From NCBI RefSeq assembly GCF_010747475.1, contig NZ_VSLZ01000005.1, positions 186,001-250,000 on the forward strand: a stretch of DNA of 64,000 nt, written 5' to 3'. Source of the stretch: Halorussus sp. MSC15.2. GTDB lineage: Archaea; Halobacteriota; Halobacteria; Halobacteriales; Haladaptataceae. The position numbers and the translations under genes were made by a program. Below, in pieces: positions 17,778 through 26,482 of the stretch; position 1 is the stretch's first letter; every line of letters begins with the position of its first letter. The notes beneath the pieces were generated by a model that worked only from the letters and a program-made list of their open reading frames with translations, was not told the DNA's origin and made no database searches.

Positions 17778-18170
17778 ATGGACGTCTTCGTCTACGGAAC
17801 GCTGACCGACCCCGAGCGAGTCGCGAGCGTCGTCTCGGCGTACGAGTTTCTCGCCGAGGCGACCCTGCACGGTCTCCACCGCGTCGACGGGAGGTACCCA
17901 ACGCTCGCGCCCGGCGGAACAGTGTCCGGGCGCGTCCTCCGCACGCAGGAAGTCGAAGCGCTAGACGCGTACGAAGGTGTCGAGACCGGACTGTACGTCC
18001 GGGTGTCGGTTCCGCGGGACACCCCCGAAAGCGACGCGGCGGTCGCCGTCTACGTCGGCGACCCGAACTCGCTCGGAGCGGACGCCGAGTGGCCGGGCCG
18101 GGGGTCGTTCCCGGAGCGAGTCCGACGCTTCGTCCGCGAGAACGAGGTCGTCGTCCGCACGCGCGAGTGA
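17778..18170 (+). CDS. Gamma-glutamylcyclotransferase-like (AIG2/GGCT) protein
   Basis: 130 residues. The N-terminal MDVFVYGTLTDPERV is the classic YGTL substrate loop of the GGCT/AIG2 fold, and EVEALDAYEGVETGLYVRV contains the catalytic glutamate region (LDAYEGV) followed by the family's Y-x-R strand. The likely role is release of 5-oxoproline from gamma-glutamyl amines; the true substrate is unknown. It may relate to gamma-Glu-Cys turnover in haloarchaea (inference). The gene starts about 70 nt from the MATE remnant, whose lost 5' part would have occupied this space. Confidence 0.85.
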   Translation: MDVFVYGTLTDPERVASVVSAYEFLAEATLHGLHRVDGRYPTLAPGGTVSGRVLRTQEVEALDAYEGVETGLYVRVSVPRDTPESDAAVAVYVGDPNSLGADAEWPGRGSFPERVRRFVRENEVVVRTRE

Positions 18171-18485
18171 GCGAAACGGCCGTCAGCTTTACGTCTGACA
18201 ATTACGTGTGCCGCCCGTCAGACATCCAGCCTGCGCCGACGCTGTCTTGCGATTTTTACTTTCACTCCGTCCACCGGGGGTTTAAGTGTCTGCCGCGATA
18301 TGCATCAACTGCGCGTCACACGCTTCGCGCCCACTTCCCCCCTTTCCCCCCTGTTACAACGCCGGAGAGTACCGACCGTCGGCAGTCGATGGTCCTGAGA
18401 GAGGTCGATACGCAGGCGCTCAGCGTCCGGTGGTCCGAGGTGGAGTTGATAAAGGATTAAACAGATACCGGGAGTAGTTCACGGC
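18171..18485. other. Intergenic region with inverted repeat and ilvA promoter
   Basis: 315 nt with no convincing gene. An inverted repeat GTCTGAC (18193-18199) / GTCAGAC (18217-18223) follows the GGCT stop. A TTTAAGTG element is near 18291. The likely ilvA promoter is GATAAAGGATTAAAC at about 18449-18463, 23-37 nt before the ATG at 18486. Confidence 0.4.
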
Positions 18486-19697
18486 ATGATTGACCTCTCG
18501 GACGTTCTCGACGCCCGGGTGCGTGTCGAGGAGACCGCCCGGCGGACGCCGCTGGACTACTCGCACACGTTCTCGGACATGACCGGCGCGGAGGTCCACC
18601 TGAAACTGGAGACGTTCCAGCGCACGGGGTCGTTCAAGATTCGGGGCGCGACCAACCGCATCGCGACACTCTCCGAGGAGGAGAAGTCCGCGGGCGTCGT
18701 CACCGCCAGTGCGGGCAACCACGCGCAGGGCGTCGCGCTGGCCGCGACCAAGAGCGGCGTGGACTCGACCATCGTGATGCCGGAGAACGCGCCCATCTCG
18801 AAGATAAAGGCGACCCGCGACTACGGCGCGACGGTCGTCCTCCACGGCGACGACTACGACGAGGCGTCCGAGAAGGCCCACGAGATAGAGCGCGAGAAGG
18901 GTCGTACGTACGTCCACGCCTTCGACGACGAGATGGTGATGGCCGGACAGGGGACCATCGGTCTCGAAATCGTCGAAGACCTCCCGGAACTGGACACCGT
19001 AGTCGTCCCCATCGGCGGCGGCGGGCTAATCGCGGGCGTCGCGACCGCCATCAAACAGCAGAAACCCGAGGCCAGAATCGTCGGTGTGCAGGCCGAAGGC
19101 GCGTCGAGCGCGGCCCAATCGCTCCGGAAGGGCGAGGTCCACACGCTCGCCTCGGTGGACACCATCGCCGACGGCATCGCCACGCGGAGCGTCGGCGGGA
19201 AGACGTTCGAGGTCATCGACGAACGCGTGGACGAGGTCGTCACGGTCTCGGACTCCGAAATCGCCGTTGCGGTCACCCACCTGCTCGAACGCGCCAAGAC
19301 GCTCGTGGAGGGTGCTGGCGCGGTCCCGCTGGCGGCGCTCCTCTCGAACGCCATCGAGTACGACGAGGACGAGGTTATCGTCCCGGTCCTCTCGGGCGGC
19401 AACATCGACATGAACACCCTCACGACGGTGGTCATGCGCGGACTGGTCGAGACCGGCCGATACGTGAAGATTCGGACCGTCCTTAAGGACCGACCGGGCG
19501 CGCTCGACGACCTCATCGACGTCATCTCCGGCCAGCGGGCGAACATCTACGGTATCCAGCACGACCGCACCTCCAGAGACATCGCGATGAACGCCGCGGA
19601 GGTCGAGTTAGACCTCGAAACTCGCGGTCCCGACCACGTCGAGACCCTGCTCTCGGCGCTCCGGGAGGAAGGGTTCGACGTCGAGCTACTGGCGTAG
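18486..19697 (+). CDS. ilvA: Threonine ammonia-lyase with C-terminal ACT domain
   Basis: PLP enzyme deaminating threonine (and serine) to 2-oxobutyrate via 2-aminocrotonate, feeding isoleucine synthesis. 403 residues. The PLP lysine is K51 in RTGSFKIRGATNR, followed by SAGNHAQGVALAA and the glycine-rich phosphate loop PIGGGGLIAG near residue 180. The C-terminal 75 residues (VKIRTVLKDRPGALDDLIDV) form an ACT domain, suggesting allosteric amino-acid control. The partner gene ridA follows 45 nt downstream. A second paralogue is at 48187-49404. Confidence 0.92.
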   Translation: MIDLSDVLDARVRVEETARRTPLDYSHTFSDMTGAEVHLKLETFQRTGSFKIRGATNRIATLSEEEKSAGVVTASAGNHAQGVALAATKSGVDSTIVMPENAPISKIKATRDYGATVVLHGDDYDEASEKAHEIEREKGRTYVHAFDDEMVMAGQGTIGLEIVEDLPELDTVVVPIGGGGLIAGVATAIKQQKPEARIVGVQAEGASSAAQSLRKGEVHTLASVDTIADGIATRSVGGKTFEVIDERVDEVVTVSDSEIAVAVTHLLERAKTLVEGAGAVPLAALLSNAIEYDEDEVIVPVLSGGNIDMNTLTTVVMRGLVETGRYVKIRTVLKDRPGALDDLIDVISGQRANIYGIQHDRTSRDIAMNAAEVELDLETRGPDHVETLLSALREEGFDVELLA

Positions 19698-19742
19698 GAC
19701 GCTCTCGCCTACACTTAAGTTACCGGACCCGAACAAACTGGT

Positions 19743-20123
19743 ATGAAGCGAATCATCAGCACGCAGGACGCGCCCGAGGCGGTCGGCGCGTACAGTCAGG
19801 CGACGACCAACGGCGACATGGTGTTCACGGCGGGCCAGATTCCGATGACGCCCGACGGCGACCTGCTGGACGACGAGGAGATAGCGGTCCAGACCCGCCA
19901 GAGTCTAGAGAACGTCAAGGCCATCCTCGAAGAGGAGGGTCTGACGATGCAGAACGTGCTGAAGGTCACGGTGTTCCTCGACGACATCGACGACTTCGAC
20001 GAGATGAACGAGGCCTACAAGGAGTACTTCCAAGACAATCCGCCCGCCCGGAGCGCGGTGGAAGCGGGCAACCTCCCGAAGGGCGTCGGCGTCGAAATCG
20101 AGGCCATCGCCACCAACGACTGA
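19743..20123 (+). CDS. ridA: RidA-family enamine/imine deaminase
   Basis: 126-residue YjgF/RidA protein that hydrolyses reactive 2-aminoacrylate/2-aminocrotonate released by PLP enzymes such as IlvA. Signatures are APEAVGAYSQATTNGDMVF at the N-terminus, a V-x-T-x-x-S-L-like helix QTRQSLENVKAILEEEGL, and PPARSAVEAGNLPKGVGVEIE with the catalytic arginine (R of PPARSAV) and terminal EIEAIA. It lies directly downstream of ilvA on the same strand, a functional pair. A TATA-like CTTAAGTT sits about 25 nt before its ATG, so it may also have its own promoter. Confidence 0.93.
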   Translation: MKRIISTQDAPEAVGAYSQATTNGDMVFTAGQIPMTPDGDLLDDEEIAVQTRQSLENVKAILEEEGLTMQNVLKVTVFLDDIDDFDEMNEAYKEYFQDNPPARSAVEAGNLPKGVGVEIEAIATND

Positions 20124-20142
20124 GACGGGACGCCGAGTACCC

Positions 20143-20355
20143 GTGACCCTCCGAGAAATCGTCGTGCGACCTCGCGTGAAGGCCAGCGTCCTCTGGGGAC
20201 TGGTCGGCGTCCTCGCCTTTCTGGTCGCCCTTCAGGCGTACGAACTGGCGACGGGGTATCGCTACTCCCCGACGGTCAAAGCGGGTGCGGCCCTCGTCGT
20301 CGGCGTCGGCGCGACGGGGCTGTCGTATCTGGCCGAAGAACGGCTGTTCGGGTAG
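20143..20355 (+). CDS. Small two-segment membrane protein, 70 aa
   Basis: GTG start at 20143, 19 nt after the ridA stop, so probably in the ilvA-ridA transcript. A basic N-terminus (LREIVVRPRVKAS) is followed by two hydrophobic segments (about 15-35 and 46-61). No family recognised; function unknown. Confidence 0.55.
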   Translation: MTLREIVVRPRVKASVLWGLVGVLAFLVALQAYELATGYRYSPTVKAGAALVVGVGATGLSYLAEERLFG

Positions 20356-20553
20356 GACGGCGTTCCGAGTGCGGACCCCGGTGGGCCGTAATTCTTCGAC
20401 AACCGTCCGTTCGGTAGCCGTAGTTGCGCAGTCCCCTCGGGAACCGGGCGTGACACGCGGCGCGATGCCGACGACCGGTCCGGGCGTGCGCGTCGGGAGT
20501 CGGCCGACGCGAAGGGAAGGGTTTAAGCGCCGGACGGAACTACGTTCGGCCGG

Positions 20554-20635
20554 GCCGGGATGGCCGAATGGCAAAGCGCACGCCTGGAAAGCGTGTCCCC
20601 TTACGGGGTTCTGGGTTCAAATCCCAGTCCCGGCG
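20554..20635 (+). tRNA. tRNA-Ser, anticodon GGA
   Basis: The acceptor stem GCCGGGA (20554-20560) pairs perfectly with TCCCGGC (20628-20634), with discriminator G at 20635. The anticodon loop CTGGAAA contains GGA. A long variable arm (TCCCCTTACGGGG region) marks it as a class II tRNA, consistent with Ser. The T arm is CTGGGTTCAAATCCCAG. CCA is not encoded. The last 22 nt of the gene plus one more base are repeated downstream at 20778-20800. Confidence 0.95.
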
Positions 20636-20637
20636 TA

Positions 20638-20695
20638 TTTTCCTACGAACGACACGGTGAGCGCCTCGTGCGCTCGCATCACTGTGAGTAGGAAA
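20638..20695. repeat. Large imperfect palindrome just after tRNA-Ser
   Basis: Outer arms TTTCCTAC and GTAGGAAA, then CACGGTGA / TCACTGTG, then GAGCG / CGCTC enclose a short loop. Together they make a 58-nt imperfect hairpin that could fold in DNA or in a read-through RNA. It lies between the tRNA and the repeated tRNA 3' end. Confidence 0.5.
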
Positions 20696-20777
20696 TCGAT
20701 ATCGGACGGGAGTTTCACCCCTGTCAGTCGCACGCCCGCGCAGGGAGCGAGGCGAGTGAGCAGGAACGTCTGACTCC

Positions 20778-20800
20778 GGTTCAAATCCCAGTCCCGGCGT
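20778..20800 (+). repeat. Direct repeat of the tRNA-Ser 3' end, att-like site
   Basis: An exact 23-bp copy of 20614-20636 (starts GGTTCAAATCCCAG, ends CCCGGCGT), 164 bp downstream in the same orientation. Duplication of a tRNA 3' end is the footprint left by tyrosine-integrase elements that use tRNA genes as attB. The interval has no integrase, so if it was an element, it has been almost entirely lost. Confidence 0.6.
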
Positions 20801-20860
20801 TTTCGAGCGAGTTATCGACGCCGAGTCCCATCTTCGGTAGTGTCGGGAGGCTCTTTTGCG

Positions 20861-20879
20861 GCGACCGAACAGCGGTCGC
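20861..20879. repeat. Short perfect hairpin
   Basis: GCGACCG-AACAG-CGGTCGC is a perfect 7-bp stem with a 5-nt loop, preceded by CTCTTTT. It lies in the 250-nt spacer between the att-like repeat and the next gene, in which no gene is seen. Confidence 0.4.
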
Positions 20880-21057
20880 GTGAGAGATGTGGTCGGTCGA
20901 TGCTGAGAGCGACCTGAGAGCCACTTCGTGTATCTGCATCCGCTAAATTCCACCACCCACAAAGCCTATTATTAACACGTCAATTGTACAACATGCTGCC
21001 CCTGTCGCAGGCGACACGTCGAACCGCCCGACAACTGTGGCAGAATGGTCCCCAACC

Positions 21058-21600
21058 ATGTCAGAAAACTACCGACACAACTCTACCATCGCGACCACCG
21101 GCGAAAGCGTATCGGTCAAAGACTATAGCCAGTTCCTCTGGTTCGAGGAGAGCGACGACGAAATCCAGTACCTCAAGAACCTCGATAGTAGCGGTTCGTC
21201 CAGTTGGCAGTTCAAGTCCGACACCGTTGCGTACGGTGATACCGTCGAGTTGCCGAGCAAATTGAACGGCATCGACGGCCACTACGTCGACGGCGACACT
21301 ATCGGATTTCGCTATCTGGCGGACGGAGGAATGGAGCAGGTCTTCGAACACGACTCCGTAATCGTCCAGTCCGGCGACCAACTCTCCATTCCGTCGGAAA
21401 CGCTTCCCCTGTTTTACGAGGACAGCGAGGACCGCTTCCACTATCTCGGAGCCTACAACAGCGGCTCGACGACGTACACGTTCAAATCTGACACCGTCGG
21501 ATACGGTGACACGATTACGTTACCGTTCGACGCCGGATGCGTCGACGGGAAACTCGTCAACGACGGTGACTCCGTGGAACTCTACTACGTCGAACAGTAG
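21058..21600 (+). CDS. Hypothetical protein with an internal duplication
   Basis: 180 residues from the ATG at 21058 (MSENYRHNST); the frame is also open from a GTG at 21037. The body is two related halves of about 75 residues: both contain FKSDTVxYGDTxxLP, then a (I/V)DG-(Y/K)(V/L)xDGDxxxxxY pattern, preceded by F-x-E(E/D)S-(D/E)D-x(I/F)-x-YL. It has no signal peptide, one Cys, and an acidic beta-rich composition. No known family recognised. It lies immediately downstream of the tRNA-Ser repeat region, so it may be cargo left by the lost element. Confidence 0.65.
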   Translation: MSENYRHNSTIATTGESVSVKDYSQFLWFEESDDEIQYLKNLDSSGSSSWQFKSDTVAYGDTVELPSKLNGIDGHYVDGDTIGFRYLADGGMEQVFEHDSVIVQSGDQLSIPSETLPLFYEDSEDRFHYLGAYNSGSTTYTFKSDTVGYGDTITLPFDAGCVDGKLVNDGDSVELYYVEQ

Positions 21601-21641
21601 GTAGCGGAGTCGCGATAATCAGTGAACGCCGACACCGTGGT

Positions 21642-22259
21642 TCACTCCCGCCTCCAATATTTTGTGCCCGCAAGGAGAAGTAGAGCGCCCGCGAGGAGGA
21701 ACCCCCACGGTGTGAACCGGTCCGTTGCATCGAAGGGGAGAGCGACCTCCGTTCCGTCTCGGAACACGTCCCCGTCAGTGTCGCTCGCAGTCGGGTCGAG
21801 ATTCAGCGTAAGTTCGCGAGCGTCGCGAACACCGTCGTCGTCAGTGTCTCCGGTCGTCGGATTCGTCCCCAGAGACAGCTCTCGCTGGTCGGTCAGTCGG
21901 TCCACATCGGTATCGCGCTCGCTCGGGTCCGTCGGGAGCGCCATCTCGTGGCCATCGAGTAGCCCGTCGTTGTCCGTGTCGGCGAGACCGGGGTCTGTGC
22001 CATGGCGTTCAAGTTCGGCTCTGTCCGTGAGTTCGTCACCGTCGTCGTCGGCCTCGACAGGATTCGTGTGGAACTCGTGGACCTCACGGCCGTCACTCAG
22101 CCCATCTCCGTCGGTGTCCCGTTCGTTCGGGTTGGTCTGGTAGTCGTGTTCCGATTCGTCGTTCAACCCGTCTCCGTCGCTATCGGTGGCCATCGCCGTG
22201 CCGGGAACCGCCAGTAGAACGAGCAGACACATCCCCAGAGCAGAAATCCTGTCAATCAT
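21642..22259 (-). CDS. Secreted, membrane-anchored thrombospondin-type-3 calcium-repeat protein
   Basis: 205 residues. A signal peptide (MIDRISALGMCLLVLLAVPG, cut near TAMA) leads to seven acidic repeats of the DxDxDGLxDxxE type (for example DSDGDGLNDESE, DTDGDGLSDGRE, DTDNDGLLDGHE), spaced by TNPxxxD-like linkers. This is the TSP3 calcium-binding pattern. A C-terminal hydrophobic segment (WGFLLAGALLLLAGTKYW) followed by RRE anchors it, with the repeats outside the cell. Repeats 3, 5 and 7 lack some ligand residues (DGDEL, DVDRL, DGDVF). A Ca2+-rigidified surface stalk is a reasonable inference. Confidence 0.8.
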   Translation of the reverse strand: MIDRISALGMCLLVLLAVPGTAMATDSDGDGLNDESEHDYQTNPNERDTDGDGLSDGREVHEFHTNPVEADDDGDELTDRAELERHGTDPGLADTDNDGLLDGHEMALPTDPSERDTDVDRLTDQRELSLGTNPTTGDTDDDGVRDARELTLNLDPTASDTDGDVFRDGTEVALPFDATDRFTPWGFLLAGALLLLAGTKYWRRE

Positions 22260-22365
22260 ACGCTACGAATCTGTGAGCGCGTACAAAAAGCATTGTGGCC
22301 CCCTCGGAGGGCAAAGACCCGGTAGGAGACCGGAATGAGGAGAGACGTGGACAGTCCGAACGCGT

Positions 22366-22704
22366 TCAGAGCAGCGTCACCAGCGCGGCGACGCCGAACC
22401 CGACCAGTCCGATGGCGTAGAACAGCAGACCCGCACCGAGCGGGTCGTCGGACTCTCGCGGGGCGAACACGCCGTCGCTGCCCTCGCTCAGTCCGTGGGC
22501 GGACCCCGCGGGATTGCCGCCCGACATCGGGGCACCGCCGCCGTCGAGGGCGGACCGTCCGATGAGGAGCAGACCGACGGCGATAGTCACCAGTATCGCG
22601 TACGGTCCCACGGGGTTCGGGAGGAGGTACGCGACGCCGACCGTTCCGCCTCCGAACAAAATCGTGTACTGGCCGAGGAATCGGGCGAAGAACTCCCAAT
22701 CCAT
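22366..22704 (-). CDS. Hypothetical membrane protein, 112 aa
   Basis: Three hydrophobic segments (about 9-29, 32-49 and 90-111) flank a Gly/Ser-rich, soluble loop (DGGGAPMSGGNPAGSAHGLS). No family recognised. It is monocistronic, located between the TSP3 protein and phoU, all on the minus strand, with a 120-nt gap from phoU. Confidence 0.6.
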   Translation of the reverse strand: MDWEFFARFLGQYTILFGGGTVGVAYLLPNPVGPYAILVTIAVGLLLIGRSALDGGGAPMSGGNPAGSAHGLSEGSDGVFAPRESDDPLGAGLLFYAIGLVGFGVAALVTLL

Positions 22705-22824
22705 ACCTGTGGTTCGCCAGACACTTACATAATCCTTTCTCCGGACGTGTCGCGGCGGAATGGTGCCGGAAACGCCGAATCGTTCGAGGTCGGCCGAACC
22801 GAAAGAGGTGAAAGCGAGACGTAG

Positions 22825-23856
22825 CTACGGCGTGCGAAGGCCCATCTTGAGCGCCCGCCGGGCGACCGTACCGCCGTGGTCGGCCGTCCGGTCCAGCGCC
22901 TCCAGTACCAGTGCCGCGTAGTAGGGGTCCGCCTCGCTCGCGTCGAACGAAGGGCGCGCCAGTAAGTCGAACTCCTCGGCGAGCGTCTCGCGCTGGTCGA
23001 GCGCGTCGTACGCGGTCTCGGGCGCGCGGCCGTCGATGGTCGCCTCGACCGCTCGCTCGACCACCCGCCGAGAGCGCCGGGCGTAGTCGGACAGTTGGGA
23101 CTCGGCCGCTCCGGTCGGCGGGGCGTCCAGTTCCAGCGCGACGGTCGCGACGCGCTCGGCGGCCGACGCGACGCCTTCGAGTTCGCGGGCGATGGCGTAG
23201 TAGTCCAGCGCCGTGCGGCGGTCCACGTCCGGACGGTTCGGGCCTCGCGGCAGGCCGACGCGGCGCTCGACGCACCGATTGACGAACGCGAACTGGCGGT
23301 CCACGTCGTCGGGTTGCCGGAGGACCTCGCGGGCGCGGTCGTCGTCACCGTCGAGGAGGGCGCTCGTCGCGTTGCGGTGCATCGAGAGCGCGACGTAGCG
23401 CAGGTTCAGCACCGTCTGGCCGATGGAGAGACTCCCGGAGCGTCGCATGCTTCGGAAGGCGACGCTGTCGGTCGATTCGTCGGCGACCTCCAGTCCGATG
23501 AGGTCGTTTCCGGCGGTGGTCATCGCCCGGCGCTCGGCCGACGTGAATCGGTCGTCCGTGCGGAGCGTGAAGCGGTCCTCGCCCGCGACGTAGAGGGCGT
23601 ACACCACCCACTGGAGTCGGTCGCCCGACAGGTGGCCGACCGACACGTCGGGGGCGTCGGTCCCGTCGCCGCGTTCGCACGTCCGGAGTATCAGCGTCCC
23701 GTCCTCGTGGGGGTAGAGGTAGACCTCGTTTCCGGCTTCGAGACCGTGGTCGGTCGCCCAGCCTTTCGGGAGCGACACGGTGAACGACGACCCGCCGACC
23801 GACTGCACCTTCCGGGAGATTTCGGTGTCGGTTGTCGAACTGCTCATCGGAGTCAC
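22825..23856 (-). CDS. phoU: AbrB-PhoU phosphate regulatory protein
   Basis: 343 residues. An N-terminal SpoVT/AbrB-type DNA-binding domain ([21 protein letters not shown], with [19 protein letters not shown] after it) is followed by a long helical PhoU-like part. Archaeal proteins of this form are thought to control phosphate uptake genes directly. It is the last gene of pstS-pstC-pstA-pstB-phoU and overlaps pstB by 4 nt, so translation is probably coupled. It is cytosolic; feedback on the pst promoter is inference. Confidence 0.85.
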   Translation of the reverse strand: MTPMSSSTTDTEISRKVQSVGGSSFTVSLPKGWATDHGLEAGNEVYLYPHEDGTLILRTCERGDGTDAPDVSVGHLSGDRLQWVVYALYVAGEDRFTLRTDDRFTSAERRAMTTAGNDLIGLEVADESTDSVAFRSMRRSGSLSIGQTVLNLRYVALSMHRNATSALLDGDDDRAREVLRQPDDVDRQFAFVNRCVERRVGLPRGPNRPDVDRRTALDYYAIARELEGVASAAERVATVALELDAPPTGAAESQLSDYARRSRRVVERAVEATIDGRAPETAYDALDQRETLAEEFDLLARPSFDASEADPYYAALVLEALDRTADHGGTVARRALKMGLRTP

Positions 23857-24851
23857 CCGAACTTCCCGGTGATGTAGTCCTCGACGCGCTGGCTGTTGGG
23901 GTTCTCGAATATCTGGTCGGTCTCGCCGTACTCGACCAGTTCGCCGCCGGTGAGGAAGACGGCGGTCTGGTCGGAGATGCGGGCGGCCTGTTGCATGTTG
24001 TGCGTGACGATGACGACCGTGTAGTCCTCCGAGAGGTCGTCGATGAGGTCCTCGATTTTGGCGGTGGCGATGGGGTCCAAGGCGGAGGCGGGTTCGTCCA
24101 TCAGGATGACTTCCGGGTCCACCGCGAGGCAGCGCGCGATACAGAGGCGCTGTTGTTGGCCGCCCGAGAGACCGAGCGCGTTGTCGTCGAGTCGGTCGCT
24201 GACCTCGTCCCAGAGCGCCGCCTGCCGCAGCGAGCGCTCGACCAGTTCGTCTTCCTTCTCGTCGTCGGCCCGGCCGAGGAGCCTATCGAGCAGTCCGTCG
24301 TCGATGTCACCGTGTTTGCGCGGGCCGTAGGCGATGTTGTCTCGGATGGACTTCGGGAAGGGGTTTGGCGCTTGGAACACCATGCCGACGCGCTTGCGGA
24401 GTTCCACGAGGTTTACACCGTCTTGATAAATCTCCTCGCCGTCGATTTCGACCGACCCCTCGACTCGCGCCGAGTTGATGCGGTCGTTCATCCGGTTCAG
24501 ACACCGCAGGAACGTCGATTTCCCACAACCGGACGGGCCGACGAGCGCCGTGACGCTGTCCTCGGGGACGTCGATGGAGACGCCTTCGAGCGCGTGGTCG
24601 TCGCCGTAGAACACGTCGAGGTCCTCGACCGAGAGTTTCGGCGCGCCGTCGAACTCGTAGTCGGACCACGCCTCGCGGACCCGTTCCTCGGACTCGCCCG
24701 TCGTGGTGGTCGAAGCGGACGCTGACGCCGATGTCGAAGTTGATGCTGACGCCGGAGACGAGGCCGACGCCGAAACGGTGTCGTCGGCCCGTGGCGACTC
24801 TTCGGTACTGCTGTCGGTTCGGGAGGTGGATGTCGTGGTAGTTTCTGTCAT
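23853..24851 (-). CDS. pstB: Phosphate ABC transporter ATP-binding protein
   Basis: 332 residues. It hydrolyses ATP to power phosphate import through PstC/PstA. Walker A is GPSGCGKS, the signature is [16 protein letters not shown], Walker B is [12 protein letters not shown] and the H-loop is VTHNM. PstB-specific features include RCLNRMND and [11 protein letters not shown]. The ATG at 24851 overlaps pstA by 4 nt and is preferred, although the frame is open much further. The first 55 residues before the ABC domain are an unusual Ser/Thr/Ala tract ([19 protein letters not shown]). Confidence 0.95.
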   Translation of the reverse strand: MTETTTTSTSRTDSSTEESPRADDTVSASASSPASASTSTSASASASTTTTGESEERVREAWSDYEFDGAPKLSVEDLDVFYGDDHALEGVSIDVPEDSVTALVGPSGCGKSTFLRCLNRMNDRINSARVEGSVEIDGEEIYQDGVNLVELRKRVGMVFQAPNPFPKSIRDNIAYGPRKHGDIDDGLLDRLLGRADDEKEDELVERSLRQAALWDEVSDRLDDNALGLSGGQQQRLCIARCLAVDPEVILMDEPASALDPIATAKIEDLIDDLSEDYTVVIVTHNMQQAARISDQTAVFLTGGELVEYGETDQIFENPNSQRVEDYITGKFG

Positions 24852-26482
24852 TGTTCGAGCTTTCTGCGGAAGTAGTATCGAGTGGCGATGCCGACCGCGT
24901 AGAACGACAGCACGACCGCCAGCAACACCAGCACCAGACCCCACGCGAAGTTGTCGGGGTTGTCGAGCGACGGTCCCTGCACGCCCGCCGTGACGAGCGC
25001 GTACACCTGATAGGGGAGCGCGCTCGTCGCCTGCAGGAGTTCCGGGTTCGTCACGAACGGCGGGGTCGCGGTGAACTCGAAGCCGCCGATAACGTCGGCG
25101 GTCTGGCTGCCGGGGACGAAGGTGCCGCCCGCCATCGTCAGCAGGATGGGTGCGGTCTCGCCCGCGATGCGGCCGACGCCGAGGATGACGCCCGTGACGA
25201 CGCCGGGGAGCGCGGCGGGGAGGACGACGCTCCGGATGGTCTGCCACTTGGTGACGCCCAGCGCGGCGCTGGCGTCGCGGTACTCGTCGGGGACCGAGAG
25301 CATCGCCTCTCGACCCGTGATGACGACCAGCGGGAGCAGCATGAACCCCAGCGTGAGCATGCCCGAGAGCAGCGACTTCTGCCCGCCGAACCGCGGGACG
25401 AGGAACGCGTAGCCGAACAGTCCGAAGACGATACTGGGCGTGCTCCACAGCCCGTTCGTCGCGATTTCGATGACCTCGGTGAACCGGCCCTCGTCGGCGT
25501 ACTCGCTCAGGAATATCGCCGCGCCGACGCCCAGCGGGACCGCGAACAGCACCGCGCCGACGACCAACCAGACCGTACCGACGATTGCGGGGAGGACGCC
25601 GTCCACGTCGGCCAACAGCGAGACCCCGTTGGTGAGGAACGGCCACGAGACCGGCCAGACGATGGTGTAGCTGACGCCGAAGAGCGCTATCGTCGTCTCC
25701 GGGCCAGCGCCGAACGCGACCGTGACGCCTTCGAACAGCCCCGGCAGCCCTTTGACCGTCACGAACGCGACCAGTCCGACGAGGACGGCGACGATGGCGA
25801 GCGCGTTGAGATAGAGGAGGACGTGAGCGCCGACGTGACGGCCGCGTGCACCGAAGCCGCCGTACGCTTTCGCGGCCGACCAACCGGTGACCAGCGCGCA
25901 GAACTGGACGACAGTCGGGACGACGAAGGCGGGGAACAGCGTCGCTCGGAGCGACCCCAGCGGCCACGACCAGTCCGGACCGATAGTCCCAGTGAGGAAG
26001 ACGAGGCCCGCGAGTATCGCCAGCGCGCCCGCCGGGAGCGTCGAGCCGATGTCCTCGCGCGGAACCACCGTCGTCGCGAACGCGACTCCGGCGGCGAGAA
26101 GCGCGACCGCCAGCCAGCCCGCGGGACCGAGACCGAGCGTCTGGGAACCGACCAGTCCGCCGACGACGAACCAGATTCCGGCGAACGCCGTCGCCGCGAC
26201 CAGTCCGGCGTCGGCCTGCGGGTCCGTCGCGAACGCGCCGACGCGGGACCCGACGCCGAAGCCGACGACCGAGAGACCGAGGAGCGCGAGCAGCGCCCCG
26301 AGTACCGTCGGCATCGGGACGCCGCCGACCGAGTCGGTTATCGCGAGTATCTCGAACTGCGCCGTCAGACCGAGCGCGAACAGCAGCGCCGAGAGACCGA
26401 CCGCGGCGGCCGCGACCCCCTCCAGCGCGGAGGTCCCCTCGCGGACGAGGGTACCGCGGTCGTCCTGCGTGAGGCTACTCAT
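24848..26482 (-). CDS. pstA: Phosphate ABC transporter permease PstA, long form
   Basis: 544 residues, about twice the usual bacterial PstA. The C-terminal half carries the ABC importer permease domain with the EAA-like loop [28 protein letters not shown]. The N-terminal half adds roughly six or seven membrane segments not needed for the core fold, as in other haloarchaeal PstA proteins. It overlaps pstB and pstC by 4 nt each and forms the membrane channel with PstC. Confidence 0.92.
   Translation of the reverse strand: MSSLTQDDRGTLVREGTSALEGVAAAAVGLSALLFALGLTAQFEILAITDSVGGVPMPTVLGALLALLGLSVVGFGVGSRVGAFATDPQADAGLVAATAFAGIWFVVGGLVGSQTLGLGPAGWLAVALLAAGVAFATTVVPREDIGSTLPAGALAILAGLVFLTGTIGPDWSWPLGSLRATLFPAFVVPTVVQFCALVTGWSAAKAYGGFGARGRHVGAHVLLYLNALAIVAVLVGLVAFVTVKGLPGLFEGVTVAFGAGPETTIALFGVSYTIVWPVSWPFLTNGVSLLADVDGVLPAIVGTVWLVVGAVLFAVPLGVGAAIFLSEYADEGRFTEVIEIATNGLWSTPSIVFGLFGYAFLVPRFGGQKSLLSGMLTLGFMLLPLVVITGREAMLSVPDEYRDASAALGVTKWQTIRSVVLPAALPGVVTGVILGVGRIAGETAPILLTMAGGTFVPGSQTADVIGGFEFTATPPFVTNPELLQATSALPYQVYALVTAGVQGPSLDNPDNFAWGLVLVLLAVVLSFYAVGIATRYYFRRKLEQ

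Noticed and set aside
18286-18477. A 63-residue plus-strand frame upstream of ilvA
   Set aside because: It includes the ilvA promoter and Pro/Ser-rich sequence with poor codon use; not credible as a gene.
20640-20777. A second, degenerate tRNA gene after tRNA-Ser
   Set aside because: Only the T arm and 3' acceptor strand are present; no anticodon arm or 5' acceptor partner can be drawn.
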